A model generated the notes under the pieces. It worked only from the letters and a program-made list of their open reading frames with translations, did no database searches and was not told the origin of the DNA. From assembly GCA_007858575.1 (NCBI GenBank), contig CP042279.1, positions 6,541,001 through 6,605,000 on the forward strand: 64,000 bases of DNA, read 5' to 3'. Below, piece after piece: positions 28,816-38,550 of the stretch; position 1 is the stretch's first letter, and each line of letters begins with the position of its first letter. Position numbers and translations under genes: made by a program. The DNA is from Streptomyces sp. WAC08241. GTDB taxonomy: Bacteria; Actinomycetota; Actinomycetes; Streptomycetales; Streptomycetaceae.

Positions 28816-29408
28816 ATGGCCCTCGGCAAGGACTACGCCCAGCAGCAGTGCTCCATCGCCCGCGCCCTCGAAGTGGTCGGCGAGCGCTGGACCCTCCTCC
28901 TCGTGCGCGACGCCTTCTACGGCGTCCGGCGCTACAGCGACTTCTCGCCCACCTCGGCGCCCCCGCGCCGTCCTCGCCGCCCGCCTCCAGGCCCTCGTCG
29001 AGATCGGCGTCCTCGAACGGCGGCGCTACCAGGAGTCGCCCCCGCGCGACGAGTACGTCCTCACCGAGCGCGGCCTCGCCCTCTGGCCCGTCCTGTGGTC
29101 GCTCGGCTCCTGGGCCCGCACCGAGCTCCCCGGCACCCTGCCGACGCGCCACTTCCACCACGCCGCCTGCGGCACCGAACTCGGCCCCGGCGGCGCGTGC
29201 CCCGCCTGCGGCCTCCCCGTCCCGCCCGCCGACGTCGAGATGCGGCCCGGCGCCGGGCTCGACCCGGACCCCGCCGACCCCGTCGGCCGTGCCTCCTGCG
29301 GCCCCGCCGCCTCCTCGTACCCCTGGAGACCGCCTGGACCAAGGGGCGGAACTTCCCCTCTCGCCGTGCGTCCTCATGCCAGACGAACCGGCGGTACGGA
29401 GGAGGTGA
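28816..29408 (+). CDS. HxlR-family transcriptional regulator
   Basis: Winged-helix regulator, about 200 residues. The N-terminus YAQQQCSIARALEVVGERWT and LLLVRDAFYGVRRYSDF is the HxlR signature with its sensory cysteine. The wing follows as VEIGVLERRRYQESPPRDEY. The C-terminal part has a possible zinc site (HHAAC...CPACGL). Frame changes near 28960 and 29295 make the exact end uncertain. ATG 28807 is an alternative start. It probably represses the divergent MFS gene. Confidence 0.8.
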
Positions 29409-29411
29409 CGG

Positions 29412-29725
29412 GATGACGGGCAGGACCCCGCCCCGCGGGCCTTCGCGCCGCTGCTCTTCCTGCTCGCCCTCGCCGGACTGCTCCTGTCCGACGGAGCTGG
29501 CGCCCTCGCCGGAGCCGGTGTCTCCGCCGCCGTCGCCCTCGCCGCGGCCACCCTCGTCCGCGCCCTGTCCGGCGCCCGTACGGCTCCGGCCGTGCCGCCC
29601 ACCGCCGTCCGGACCGCCCTGCGCGACCGCGAGCGGCGCACCGCCTTCCTGCCGCAGCGCGACCCGACGCCTCGGGCCGCCGCAGACCCCGGGCTCCCGG
29701 CCGTCCCCTCCCGACGGCCGCGTAG
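29412..29725 (+). CDS. DUF6412-like small membrane protein
   Basis: About 104 residues. GGAGGTG at 29399-29405 precedes ATG 29412. With frame changes near 29430 and 29665 it reads APLLFLLALAGLLLSDGAGA, then SAAVALAAATLVRALSGART and RTALRDRERRTAFLPQRDP, ending at TAG 29723. There are two membrane helices and a short basic tail. The same pattern beside yidC is common in Streptomyces. Function unknown. Confidence 0.65.
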
Positions 29726-29819
29726 GGAGCCTCGCGCACCTCCGATCACCTCCCCGCGGATCCGTCATGCCGAGAAACACCTCTCCCCGGCACGACGAGA
29801 CCCCACGGAGGGCTCCCCC

Positions 29820-30559
29820 ATGTCCGCGCTCATCTCCCTGTTCGCCACCCTGGTCGAGCGGCTCGCCGAGCTGCTCCAGCCGCTCTTCGCCACCACCGCC
29901 ACCGCCGCCGCGATCGTCCTCTTCACCGCGCTCGTACGGCTCGCCGTCCACCCGCTCTCCCGGGCTGCCGCCCGCGGCCAGAAGGCCCGCACCCGCATCG
30001 CCCCGCAGCTCACCGCGCTCCGGAAGAAGCACGCCGAGAACCCCGAGCGGCTCAAGAAGGCGATCCTGGACCTGCACGCGAAGGAGAAGGTCTCGCCCTT
30101 CGCCGGCATCATGCCCAGCCTGCTCCAGGCGCCCGCCTTCCTGCTCATGTACCACCTGTTCGCCGGCGACCGGATGGCCGGGCACGCCCTCTTCGCCGCC
30201 CCGCTCGGCGACCGCTGGGCCGACGCCCTCTCCCACGGCGGCGCGTTCGGCCCGGCCGGGCAGGTCTACCTCGTCCTGTTCGCGCTCGTCGCCGCCGTCG
30301 CCGCCTTCGGCTACCGCCACGGCAGGCGGCAGCTCGCCGCCCAGCCCTCGACCTCGGGCAGCCCGCCCCCGGCGCCGGCGCGATCGCCAAGGTGATGCCG
30401 CTGCTCTCCTTCGCCACCCTGATCACGGTCGCCGTCGTCCCGCTCGCCGCCGCCCTCTACGTCGTCACCAGCACCGCCTGGACCGTCGTCGAGCGCGCCT
30501 TCCTCTTCCGGGCGCCGAAGGAAGAGGCGTCCGCCGACGCCGTCGCTCCTCGCCCGTAA
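29820..30559 (+). CDS. YidC/Oxa1-family membrane protein insertase
   Basis: About 246 residues. It inserts proteins into the membrane with or without Sec. The family core is recognisable: FTALVRLAVHPLSRAAARGQ, then RTRIAPQLTALRKKHAENPE (the cytoplasmic coiled hairpin), MPSLLQAPAFLLMYHLFAGD and, after a frame change near 30350, LLSFATLITVAVVPLAAALY. It lacks a long N-terminal periplasmic domain, as in Gram-positive YidC. It is a second, non-rnpA-linked paralogue. GGAGG lies about 8 bp before ATG 29820. Confidence 0.85.
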
Positions 30560-30696
30560 GGGTCCACTGCGTGGGCGGGGGCTTGCCGAGCGGCCCTTTC
30601 TCTTGGACGATCGACCAATCCTCCGATGGCCGCACTCCATCGGCCGGGGCACCTCGGGGCCCACCCCGGGCCCACCTCGACCACAGGGAGAAGACC

Positions 30697-31551
30697 ATGA
30701 AGCTGCTGCGTGTCGGACCGCCCGGAGCCGAGCGGCCCGCCCTCCTCGACCAGGGCGGCACCCTCCGCGACCTCTCCGCCCTCGTCGACGACGTCGACGG
30801 CGGCCTGCTCGCCGACGCCGCGGCCCTCGACCGGATCCGCGCCGCGGCCGGCGCCGGGTGCTGCCCCGCTCGACGCCACCGGGCTGCGCGTCGGCCCGCC
30901 CGTCGGCCGGATCGGCAAGGTCGTGTGCATCGGCCTCAACTACCACGGCCACGCCGCCGAGACCGGCCAGGCCACCCCGGCCGAGCCCGTCGTCTTCCTC
31001 AAGGCCGCCGACACCGTCGTCGGCCCGGACGACACCGTGCTCGTACCGCGCGGCTCGGTGAAGACCGACTGGGAGGTGGAGCTCGCGATCGTCATCGGCC
31101 GCACCGCCCGCTACCTGGAGACCGACGAGGAGGCCTCGCCCACGTCGCCGGGTACGCGATCGCCCACGACGTCTCCGAGCGCGAGTTCCAGATCGAGCGC
31201 GGCGGCACCTGGGACAAGGGCAAGAACTGCGAGACCTTCAACCCGCTCGGCCCCTGGCTCGTCACCGCCGACGAGGTGCCCGACCCGCAGGCGCTCTCCC
31301 TCCGGCTCTGGGTCAACGGCGAGCTGAAGCAGGACGGCCACACCTCCGACCAGATCTTCCCGGTCGCGGAGGTCGTCCGGTACGTCAGCCGGTTCATGAC
31401 CCTGTACCCGGGCGACGTCATCAACACCGGCACGCCGGCCGGCGTCGCCATGGGACAGCCGGAGCCCAAGCCGTACCTGCGTCCCGGCGACGTGGTCGAG
31501 CTGGAGGTCGAGGGGCTCGGCCGGCAGCGCCAGGAGCTCAAGGGCGCGTGA
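30697..31551 (+). CDS. Fumarylacetoacetate hydrolase-family protein
   Basis: About 285 residues. FAH-fold enzymes hydrolyse or decarboxylate 1,3-dioxo acids with a divalent metal. Visible features are VVCIGLNYHGHAAETGQATP, the metal-site Glu in VKTDWEVELAIVIG, the Asp in AIAHDVSEREFQ, GKNCETFNPLGPWLV, and the C-terminal NTGTPAGVAMGQ. Frame changes lie near 30858 and 31130. ATG 30697 is preceded by AGGGAGAAGACC. Acylpyruvase, oxaloacetate decarboxylase or hydroxymuconate-type activity are all possible. Confidence 0.87.
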   Translation: MKLLRVGPPGAERPALLDQGGTLRDLSALVDDVDGGLLADAAALDRIRAAAGAGCCPARRHRAARRPARRPDRQGRVHRPQLPRPRRRDRPGHPGRARRLPQGRRHRRRPGRHRARTARLGEDRLGGGARDRHRPHRPLPGDRRGGLAHVAGYAIAHDVSEREFQIERGGTWDKGKNCETFNPLGPWLVTADEVPDPQALSLRLWVNGELKQDGHTSDQIFPVAEVVRYVSRFMTLYPGDVINTGTPAGVAMGQPEPKPYLRPGDVVELEVEGLGRQRQELKGA

Positions 31552-31569
31552 GGTCGGTGGGGCGGGTGG

Positions 31570-31676
31570 GGCCGGTTGGGCCGATGGAACTGGTCGGGCC
31601 GGTTGGGCCGATGGAACTGGTCGGGCCGGTTGGGCCGATGGAACTGGTCGGGCCGGTTGGGCCGATGGAGCGGTCG
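31570..31676. repeat. 27-bp tandem repeat (three perfect copies plus one diverged)
   Basis: Units at 31570-31596, 31597-31623 and 31624-31650 are identical; a fourth, shortened copy follows to about 31676. It lies just downstream of the FAH gene stop. Both strands stay open through it because the unit is a multiple of three, but no start, codon pattern or family match supports a protein. Likely a variable-number repeat. Confidence 0.85.
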
Positions 31677-31765
31677 GGTCGGTCGAGCCGGCCGGTCCGG
31701 CGCCGTCGGTGAACCTGTAAGACCGTCAGGAGGGCGCCCCGCCTGGGCCCTTCCGTGGTGAAAAC

Positions 31766-31791
31766 GGCGACGTCCCGCGTGGGGCGTCGCC
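31766..31791. terminator. Hairpin with flanking A and T tracts
   Basis: An 11-bp stem with one G-T pair (31766-31776 with 31781-31791), four-base loop, preceded by AAAA and followed by ATTTT. It is a good intrinsic terminator for the FAH transcript. It ends 6 bp before the next ATG, so it could also act as a translation-masking or attenuation structure. Confidence 0.65.
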
Positions 31792-31797
31792 ATTTTC

Positions 31798-33540
31798 ATG
31801 CGCATTTTGCATATTGCCCGATATGGAACGAATCTCCCCACGCGGAGGCGGGACAGGCGCCGCCTCGCCCTCATCGCCGCGTCCACGGTCGCGGCCACCG
31901 CCCTCGTCGGCACCCTGGCCGTCAGCGGCCACGCCGATCCGCTCCCGGGCGGCCTCGGACCCTGCCTGCCGGGCAACTGCCCGGCCACGTACCCCGACCT
32001 CAACAGCGGTCCCGTCCAGTACCGCGACAACAACATCAACATCTTCGTCGGCGGCGACTTCCTCGTCCGCGAGGCGGCGGCCGAGGCCGAGGGCAAGGTC
32101 GTGGTCCTGGGCGGCTTCGACATGAACAAGCGCGTGGGCGCCTCCGCCGTCTACAACGTCGGCATCGTGGGCGCCGGGTCCCGCGTCCCGCCCGTCAACG
32201 GCACCGACTTCCTGACCGTCGGCGAGGACGTGACGGTCGCCGCCGGGCAGCGCCTGCTCACCAGCGAGGGCACGGTCAGCGGCGTCACGCGCTATGGGGC
32301 GCGCTCTCCGGCACGGTGATCCCGGACCCGGTGCAGGACGACGACGCGGCCGTCCCGTACCTCTCGCTCCGCGACCAGCTCACCGACGCGAGCCAGTGCT
32401 ACGCCTACGTCGGCGGCGCCCACCGCGCCACGACCGGCACCGCCGTCAACAGCGGCTCGGAGACCCTCTTCACGGGTGACGGCTCCTCGACGCTCCAGGT
32501 CTTCGACGTCGACTTCGACCTGGAGTCCACGAGCGGCGGGCAGCAGAACATCCGCTTCGAGGGCGTCCCGGCCGGGGCGACCGTCCTCGTCAACGTCTAC
32601 GGCGCCGACCGCACCGTCGACACGTACATCAACCAACTGCCGAACGGTCTGCGCGAGCGGGTCCTGTGGAACTTCCCGGACGCCACGACGGTGACGTTCG
32701 AGGGGACGGCGCAGTTCGCCGGCAGCGTCCTGATCGGCAACCAGGCCAGCACGGCGACCGTGACCATGCCGGGCACGAACGGCCGCTTCTTCACCACCGG
32801 CAACCTGACGCACGCGTCGGAGACGACCGGGGCGGCGGGCAGGAGATGCACGCCTACCCGTTCAACGGGGACCTGCCGTCCTGCGCGGGCCCGACGCCGA
32901 CGCCCACGCCGACCGAGCCGACGCCGACCCCCACGGAGCCCACGCCGACTCCGACGGAGCCCACGCCGACCCCCACGGAGCCGACACCTACGCCGACGGA
33001 CCCGACGCCCACGCCCACGGACCCGACGCCGACGCCGACCGAGCCCACCCCGACTCCCACGGAGCCCACCCCACCCCGACGGACCCGACTCCCACGCCCA
33101 CGGAGCCGACTCCGACTCCCACGGAGCCGACTCCGACCCCGACCGAGCCCACCCCGACCCCCACCGACCACACGAGCGGTGGTTCGTCGGACGGCGGTGG
33201 TGACGGCGGCTACGGCGACGACACCGGCGGTTCAGGGAACTCCGGCGGTACGGGCGGTCCCGGCGGCCACGGCGACTCCGGCGGTACGGGCGGTCCCGGC
33301 GGCCACGGTGACTCCGGCGGCACCGGTGGTCACAGCACCTCCGGCGGTCACAACGGCACCGGCGGCCACGGCGGCACCGGCGGTTACGGTGAATCCGGTG
33401 GCGGCCACGGTTCCAACGGCGAGCTCTCCGAGACCGGTGCCGGCACCGGCAAGATCGTCATGGGCGCCACCGCGATCGCCCTCGCCCTCGGCGGCGGCGT
33501 CCTCGTGGTGATCAGCCGGCGTCGGCGCCGTACGCACTGA
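31798..33540 (+). CDS. Secreted choice-of-anchor A domain protein with sorting signal
   Basis: About 581 residues. It has a signal peptide (RRRLALIAASTVAATALVGT), a collagen-binding-like choice-of-anchor A domain (NINIFVGGDFLVREAAAEAE, SASQC-like core around 32390, VTFEGTAQFAGSVLIGNQAS), a long Pro-Thr repeat linker (PTPTEPTPTPTEP units, 32890-33170) and a Gly/His/Ser repeat stretch (GGTGGPGGHGDS units). The C-terminus LSETGAGTGKIVMGATAIAL plus RRRRRTH is a sortase signal of LAXTG/LPXTG type. Frame changes near 32292, 32840 and 33075. Probably a cell-surface adhesin. The hairpin at 31766-31791 lies just before the ATG. Confidence 0.8.
32890..33170. repeat. Pro-Thr codon repeat region
   Basis: Imperfect 12 to 18-bp units encoding PTPTEP/PTPTDP run for about 280 bp inside the surface-protein gene. 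They form the cell-wall spanning stalk. One frame change occurs within the repeat (about 33075), as expected of repetitive GC-rich sequence. Confidence 0.8.
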
Positions 33541-33993
33541 GCAACCGCTCCAGCGCCTCGACGACCAGGGCGTGATCCTCGGCCTGCGGCAACCCCGAGA
33601 CCGTGACCGAGCCGATCACTCCCGCGCCCTCGACCCCGATCGGGAACGACCCGCCATGGGCGGCGTACCGGTCGGGGTCGAGGCGCGAGGACGCCTCGAA
33701 CGTCGTCCCCTTGGCCCGGAACCGGGCCCCGACCAGGAACGAGCTCTCGCCGTACCGCTCGACGACCCGCCGCTTGCGGTCGATCCAGGCGTCGTTGTCC
33801 GCGCTGGACCCCGGCAGCGCGCAGTGGAACAACTGCTGCGCCCCGCGCCGCACGTCGATCGCCACGGGCGCCTTCCGCTCCCGGGCCAGGGAGACCAGGA
33901 GCGTGCCGAGCGCCCAGGCGTCCTCGTACGTGAACCGGGGAGGACCAGCCGGGCCTCCTGGGCCTCCAGTCCGATGACCTCGGAGCTGCTCAC
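33512..33993 (-). CDS. UPF0303 / haem-degrading-domain family protein
   Basis: About 160 residues. The C-terminal 117 residues are intact (AIDVRRGAQQLFHCALPGSS, NDAWIDRKRRVVERYGESSF, GSFPIGVEGAGVIGSVTVSG), matching the HbpS/DUF336-like UPF0303 family. The N-terminus SSSEVIGLEAQEARLVLPRF is in another frame (change near 33945). The GTG start overlaps the stop of the Gfo/Idh gene by three bases, so the two are coupled. The biochemical role is not established. Confidence 0.78.
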
Positions 33994-35077
33994 GGCGTCA
34001 CCGTGATCCCCTCGCGGGCCGACTTCCGGGCCGCCTCCAGGACGGCGAGGGCGTCGGCGGCCTCGTGCGCGGTGACCGGGTTCGGACCCGTGCCGCGCAG
34101 GGCGGCGGCGACGGCCGCGTAGTACGCCGGGTAGGCGCCGGGCAGCGACTCGACCGGGTCTCCGCCGCCGGTCAGCGGCGACTCGCCGGCGCCGAGCCGG
34201 CCCCACAGCTCCTCCGGCTCCACGCCCCACGCCGAGACGGACTCCGGCCGCAGCCCGTCGCGCAGGGCGGCCTCCTGGGGGTCGAGTCCGTACTTCACGA
34301 AGCCCGCGCGCTGCCCGAGCACCCGGAACCGGGGGCCGAGCTGGGCGGTGGTGGCGCTCACGTACAGGTGGGAGCGGACCCCGTTCGCGTGGGTGAGGGC
34401 GAGGAAGGTGTCGTCGTCGGCCTCGGCGCCCGGCCGGCGCACGTCCGACTCGGCGTACACCGAGACCACCGGGCCGAAGAGGACGAGGGCCTGGTCCACG
34501 ACGTGGCTGCCCAGGTCGTACAGGAGCCCGCCGATCTCCTCCGGTGCCCCCGACTCGCGCCAGCCGCCCTTCGGCTTCGGCCGCCACCGCTCGAAGCGGG
34601 ACTCGAAGCGCTGGACCTCGCCGAGCGCGTCCTCGTCGAGGAGCCGGCGCAGGGTGCGGAAGTCGCTGTCCCAGCGGCGGTTCTGGAAGACGGAGAGGAG
34701 CAGGCCCCGCTCCTCGGCGAGGGCGGCGAGGCCGCGCGCCTCGGCGGCGGTCCCGGCGAGCGGCTTGTCGACGACGACCGGGAGGCCCGCCTCCAGGGCG
34801 GCCGTGGCGACCTCGACGTGCGTCTTGTTGGGGAGGCGACCACGATCAGGTCCAGCTCCTCCGCGCCCGGCGCCCACAGCTCTCGGGCTTCGCCACCACC
34901 CGTACGCCCGGGTGGGTGGCGCGGGCCCCGGCGGCCCGCTCGGGGTCGCCGGTGGTGACGGCGGCGAGGACGAGGTCCTCGGAGGCGGCGATCAGCGGGG
35001 CGTGGAAGACGGAGCCCGCGAGGCCGTAGCCGACGAGTCCGACGCGGAGGGGGTGCGGGGGAGTCGGTGCCAGTCAT
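33990..35077 (-). CDS. Gfo/Idh/MocA-family NAD(P)-dependent oxidoreductase
   Basis: About 363 residues. The Rossmann motif GYGLAG follows the N-terminus MTGTDSPAPLRVG (frame change near 35060). The catalytic lysine is in GLPVVVDKPLAGTAAEA. The C-terminal domain has FQNRRWDSDFRTLRRLLDED and GGLLYDLGSHVVDQALVLFG, the family's second signature. More frame changes lie near 34920 and 34840. Substrates are usually sugars or polyols. It is divergent from a ROK-type regulator, which likely controls it, and is coupled to the UPF0303 gene. Confidence 0.87.
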
Positions 35078-35090
35078 GCTCCTCACTTAA

Positions 35091-35103
35091 GCAACGCCGT
35101 TGC
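35091..35103. promoter_or_regulatory. Inverted repeat in the Gfo/Idh - ROK divergent promoter
   Basis: GCAACGCCGTTGC is a perfect 5-bp inverted repeat with a three-base spacer, lying 14 bp upstream of the oxidoreductase start and 31 bp upstream of the ROK regulator start. It is a plausible operator for the ROK protein. Confidence 0.55.
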
Positions 35104-35133
35104 CAAAGTGCAAGCAGCGGTGACAATGGGGGA

Positions 35134-36263
35134 GTGAAGAAGGACCAGGATGGAGCGAACACGCCGGCACCCGCGCCGGCACCCGCGCCGCGCACCCGCA
35201 ACGCCGCGCTCGTGCTCGATCTGCTGCGCGGGGCGGGCGGGACCGGGATCAGCCGTCTGGAGCTGGCCGAGCGGACCGGACTCACCCCGCAGGCCGTCAG
35301 CAAGATCACCGCGCGGCTGCGGGCCGAGGGCCTCGCGACGGAGGCGGGCCACCGCGCCTCGACCGGCGGCAAGCCCCGTACGGTCCTGCGCCTGGTGCCT
35401 CCGCCGCGCACGCCGTCGGCGTCCACCTCGACCGCGACGAGCTGACGGTCCTCCTGACCGACCTCGCGGGCACGGCCGTGGCTCCTCCGCCGCCGCCCGG
35501 TGGACCTGGGCGCGGGGCCGGGCCGGTCCTGGACGCGGTCACGGAGGAGGTGCGGGCGCTGCTCGGGGAGGGCGGGAGGGGCGGACCGTCCTCGGCGCCG
35601 GGGTCGCCATGCCCGGCCCCTGGACCACCGGGCCGGGGTGCCCGGCCGGGTCACGGGCTTCCCGAGTGGGCCGGCCACCCGGTCCGCGCGGAGCTGGCCC
35701 GCCGCCTCGGCCTCCCCGTCGTCCTCGACAAGGACACCAACGCCGCCGCCCTGGGCCTCGCCCTGCGGCCCGGCGCCCCGGCTCCTTCGCCTACGTCCAC
35801 CTCGGTACGGGCCTCGGCGCCGGCCTCGTCTCGGCGGCGCGCCACTGCGCGGGGACAGGACCGGGGCGGGCGAGCTGGGCCACCAGACCGTCCAGCTCGA
35901 CGGGCCGCCGTGCGACTGCGGCGGGCGCGGCTGCCTGGAGGTCCTGTGCCTGGCGGCGGTCGCGCGGCGAGCGCGCCGGGGCCGCGCGGATCCTGGGGCC
36001 GGCGCCGCCAATCTCGTACGGCTCCTCGACATCGACCAGGTCCTCCTGGGCGGCCGGTGGTGCTCGCCGCGCCGGAGGTGTTCGCGGACGGGGTGCGGGA
36101 GGTCCTCGCCGGCCTCGGTCTGACGGCCCCGGTGGGCGTCGTCGCGGAACGGGACGCGGTGGCGGAGGGCGCGGCGTGGCTGACCCTGGCGCCGGTCTTC
36201 GAAGGAGACGGGCCCTCGTCCCCGGGCCCGAGGGAACCGATTGATCGGATGATCGGAAAGTAG
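35134..36263 (+). CDS. ROK-family transcriptional regulator
   Basis: About 378 residues. The N-terminal HTH reads RNAALVLDLLRGAGGTGISR and LAERTGLTPQAVSKITARLR. The sugar-kinase-like domain has LPVVLDKDTNAAALGLALRP, FAYVHLGTGLGAGLVS and the zinc motif CDCGGRGCLEVLC. Frame changes are frequent (about 35400, 35480, 35580, 35640, 35780, 35850, 35965 and 36055). GTG 35134 is preceded by GGGGGA. It probably represses the divergent oxidoreductase in response to a sugar or sugar phosphate. Confidence 0.82.
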
Positions 36264-36385
36264 GCTGATCGGGCGGATTCCCGGCCCTTCCGGAGGAGCC
36301 CCCGGGTCGCCTCCTCGGCCCGCCCCTCCCGTGTGGCAGCGTCGCGGCCGTCCCCCTGCCCGCGATCAGCAAAGGCACCGGCACC

Positions 36386-37552
36386 ATGGCATCCGCACCC
36401 CTGCGACTGCGCAGCGTCCGCGCCGTGACCGTGGCGACCGCCGTGGCGGCCCCTTCGCGCTCGCGGCCCCGCCCCGGCGACGGCGACGGCGGCGACGACA
36501 ACGAAGGCTACGACCGCGGCTCCGGTCCCGGCGGCGGCGACCCCCGGCCCGGGAGCGGCCGCCCCGAACCCCCGGCGCCCCGCGACCCCCCGACGCGCCC
36601 GTCATCCCCGCCCCCGACCCGCCCACCCCCGGTTGCGGCGCCCCGGACGACGACGCCTTCCCGCTCGACACCCTGATCCACGGCGGCCCGGCCGACTACG
36701 CGGCGGGCGGCCCCTTCCGGGACTGGCGGCTCGACCTCACCAACACCACCGGGTCGCCCTGCTCCGGCGTCCACCCGGTGCTCGTCCTCACCGACCGCGA
36801 CCGGGCCCTGCGGCCGGAGCAGATCCGCTTCGAGTTCTACGACGCCGGGGCCGCGCGCTGGCACCCCGTGGCCTTCCAGGAGACCTCGGAGGCCGAGAAC
36901 GTGGGCGTGTTCACCGACTTCGGCGGCTTCGCCGTCCCCGCCGGCGAGACCCTCACCGTCCCCGTGCGCCTGGCCTTCGGCGCGGGGACCGCCCCCGGCG
37001 AGGTCGTGGTCAACGCGGCGATCGTCCAGCGCCGGGGCGCGGACGGGGACTGGATCGGGGACTCCGGCGACTACCGCCTGACTGTCGGCCCGCCCGTCCC
37101 GGACGCCCCGGCCGAGCCCCCGGCCCCACCGGGCCGCCCGCGACCACGGCCCCGGCCGACCCCGCCGAACGGCCGAGGAGCACGGAGCCGCCGACGGGCA
37201 CGGAGAGCGCGAAGCCGTCGGAACCGTCGAATCCGTCCAAGGCGTCCCGGCGGCCGGCGGAGCCGACCGGGACCGCCGCTCCGACACCCCCGCGCCCGTC
37301 ACTCCCACCCGGCCTTCCCCGTCCGGGGCAACGCCCGGGAAGACGCCCGGGAAGCGCCCGGGAAGACACCCGGGAAGACACCCGGAGAGACGTCCGGAGA
37401 GACGCCCGCCACCACACCCCCGGCCCCCCGAACTCGCCCACACCGGAAGCGCGTCGGACGCCCGCGCCCGGGCCCTCGCCCCCTTCGCCGCCGCCCTGCT
37501 CCTGCTCGGCGCCGCCCTCGTCCGCGCGGGCCGCCGCCACCGGCGCTCCTGA
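36386..37552 (+). CDS. Secreted wall-anchored protein with LAHTG sorting signal
   Basis: About 389 residues. It starts MASAPLRLRSVRAVTVATAV (signal peptide) and continues through an Ala/Pro/Thr-rich region in another frame. A well-preserved globular domain follows (GGPADYAAGGPFRDWRLDLT, PEQIRFEFYDAGAARWHPVA, AGETLTVPVRLAFGAGTAPG). Then come a Pro-rich linker with TPGK/TPGE repeats (about 37330-37410) and the C-terminus ELAHTGSASDARALAPFAAA with a hydrophobic helix and RRHRRS. This is a class E-type LAXTG sorting signal. Frame changes near 36450, 37140 and 37400-37440. Function unknown. Confidence 0.72.
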
Positions 37553-37655
37553 ACCGCGCCCCGCGAGCAGGGCCCGGCCCCGCCGCCGGGCGCCCGCACC
37601 GCCGCGCCACCCTCCGTACACCTCGCCGTTCACCCCCGTCTGCGACCATCCCCCG

Positions 37656-38413
37656 GTGAACTACCAGAGCACTCCCGGAGCCCCCGTCCGCTCCGGCGTC
37701 CCCGAGCACGGGCGCGTCCCCAAGTACTACGCCGTCAAGGCGAAACTCGCCGTGATGGTCGACGAGTTAGGGAGGGCGGGCCGCTGCCCACCGAGCGCGA
37801 CCTCGCCGTCCGGTACGAGGTGTCCCGCGAGACCGTCCGGCAGGCGATCCGCGAACTCCTCCTGGAGGGACGGCTGCGCCGCCAGGGCCGGGGCACGGTC
37901 GTCGCGGGCCCCAAGCTCGAACAGCCCCTCTCGCTCGCCAGCTACACGGAGGGCGTGCGCCGCCAGGGCCGCCGCCCCGGCCGCAGCCTGATCTCGCTCG
38001 ACCGCTTCCCCTGCCCGGAGGCGCTCGCCCCCGAGGTCGGCGCCGAACGCGGCGAGCCCGTCTGGCACATGGAGCGGGTGCTGCTCGCCGACGACGAGCG
38101 GGTCGGCCTGGAGAGCACGTACGTCTCCGAGGCCCGCGCCCCGCGCCTGGACGCCGACTTCGACCCGGACTCCTCCTTCTACGCCTACCTCCACGACCGG
38201 CTCGGCATCGTGTTCGGCGACGCCGACGAGCGCATCGAGACCGTGCTCGCGACCCCGCGCGAGGCCCTGCTCATCGGCACGCCGCCCGCCCTCCCGATGC
38301 TGCTGCTCCACCGCGTCTCCCGGGACACCGCGGGACGGCCCCTGGAACGGGTCCGCACCCTCTACCGGGGCGACCGCTTCAGCTTCACCACCCACCTGGG
38401 CCGCCAGGACTGA
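37656..38413 (+). CDS. GntR-family (HutC/PhnF-like) transcriptional regulator
   Basis: About 253 residues with an N-terminal winged helix (LPTERDLAVRYEVSRETVRQ, AIRELLLEGRLRRQGRGTVV) and a C-terminal UTRA effector domain (EQPLSLASYTEGVRRQGRRP, VWHMERVLLADDERVGLEST, FSFTTHLGRQD). GTG start at 37656; one frame change near 37770. It stands immediately before the phosphonate gene cluster on the same strand, the usual position for its specific regulator, and its ligand is probably the phosphonate or an intermediate. Confidence 0.87.
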
Positions 38414-38469
38414 CGGGAGAAGGCCCCGCCCGCCGGAAGCCCGCAACATCACGAATAGGTAACGGGTCT

Positions 38470-38492
38470 GGTCCAAGTTTGGTGGCCCGTTC
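38470..38492. promoter_or_regulatory. Possible GntR operator before the phosphonate operon
   Basis: TCTGGTCCAAGTTTGGTGGC contains a TGGTCCA half-site reminiscent of HutC/GntR operators. It lies 60-80 bp before the first catabolic gene. The palindrome is imperfect, so this is tentative. Confidence 0.3.
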
Positions 38493-38550
38493 ACCGTCCC
38501 GTCGCCCACCGGCCCTCTCCGGGCCACTCCGCCCCGCGACCGTCGTCGGC

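Noticed and set aside
31570..31676. Possible CRISPR-like array
   Set aside because: The 27-bp units are directly adjacent with no spacers, and no cas gene is present.
38470..38492. A true DasR dre site before the phosphonate operon
   Set aside because: Only one half resembles dre and the symmetry is poor; kept only as a tentative GntR site.
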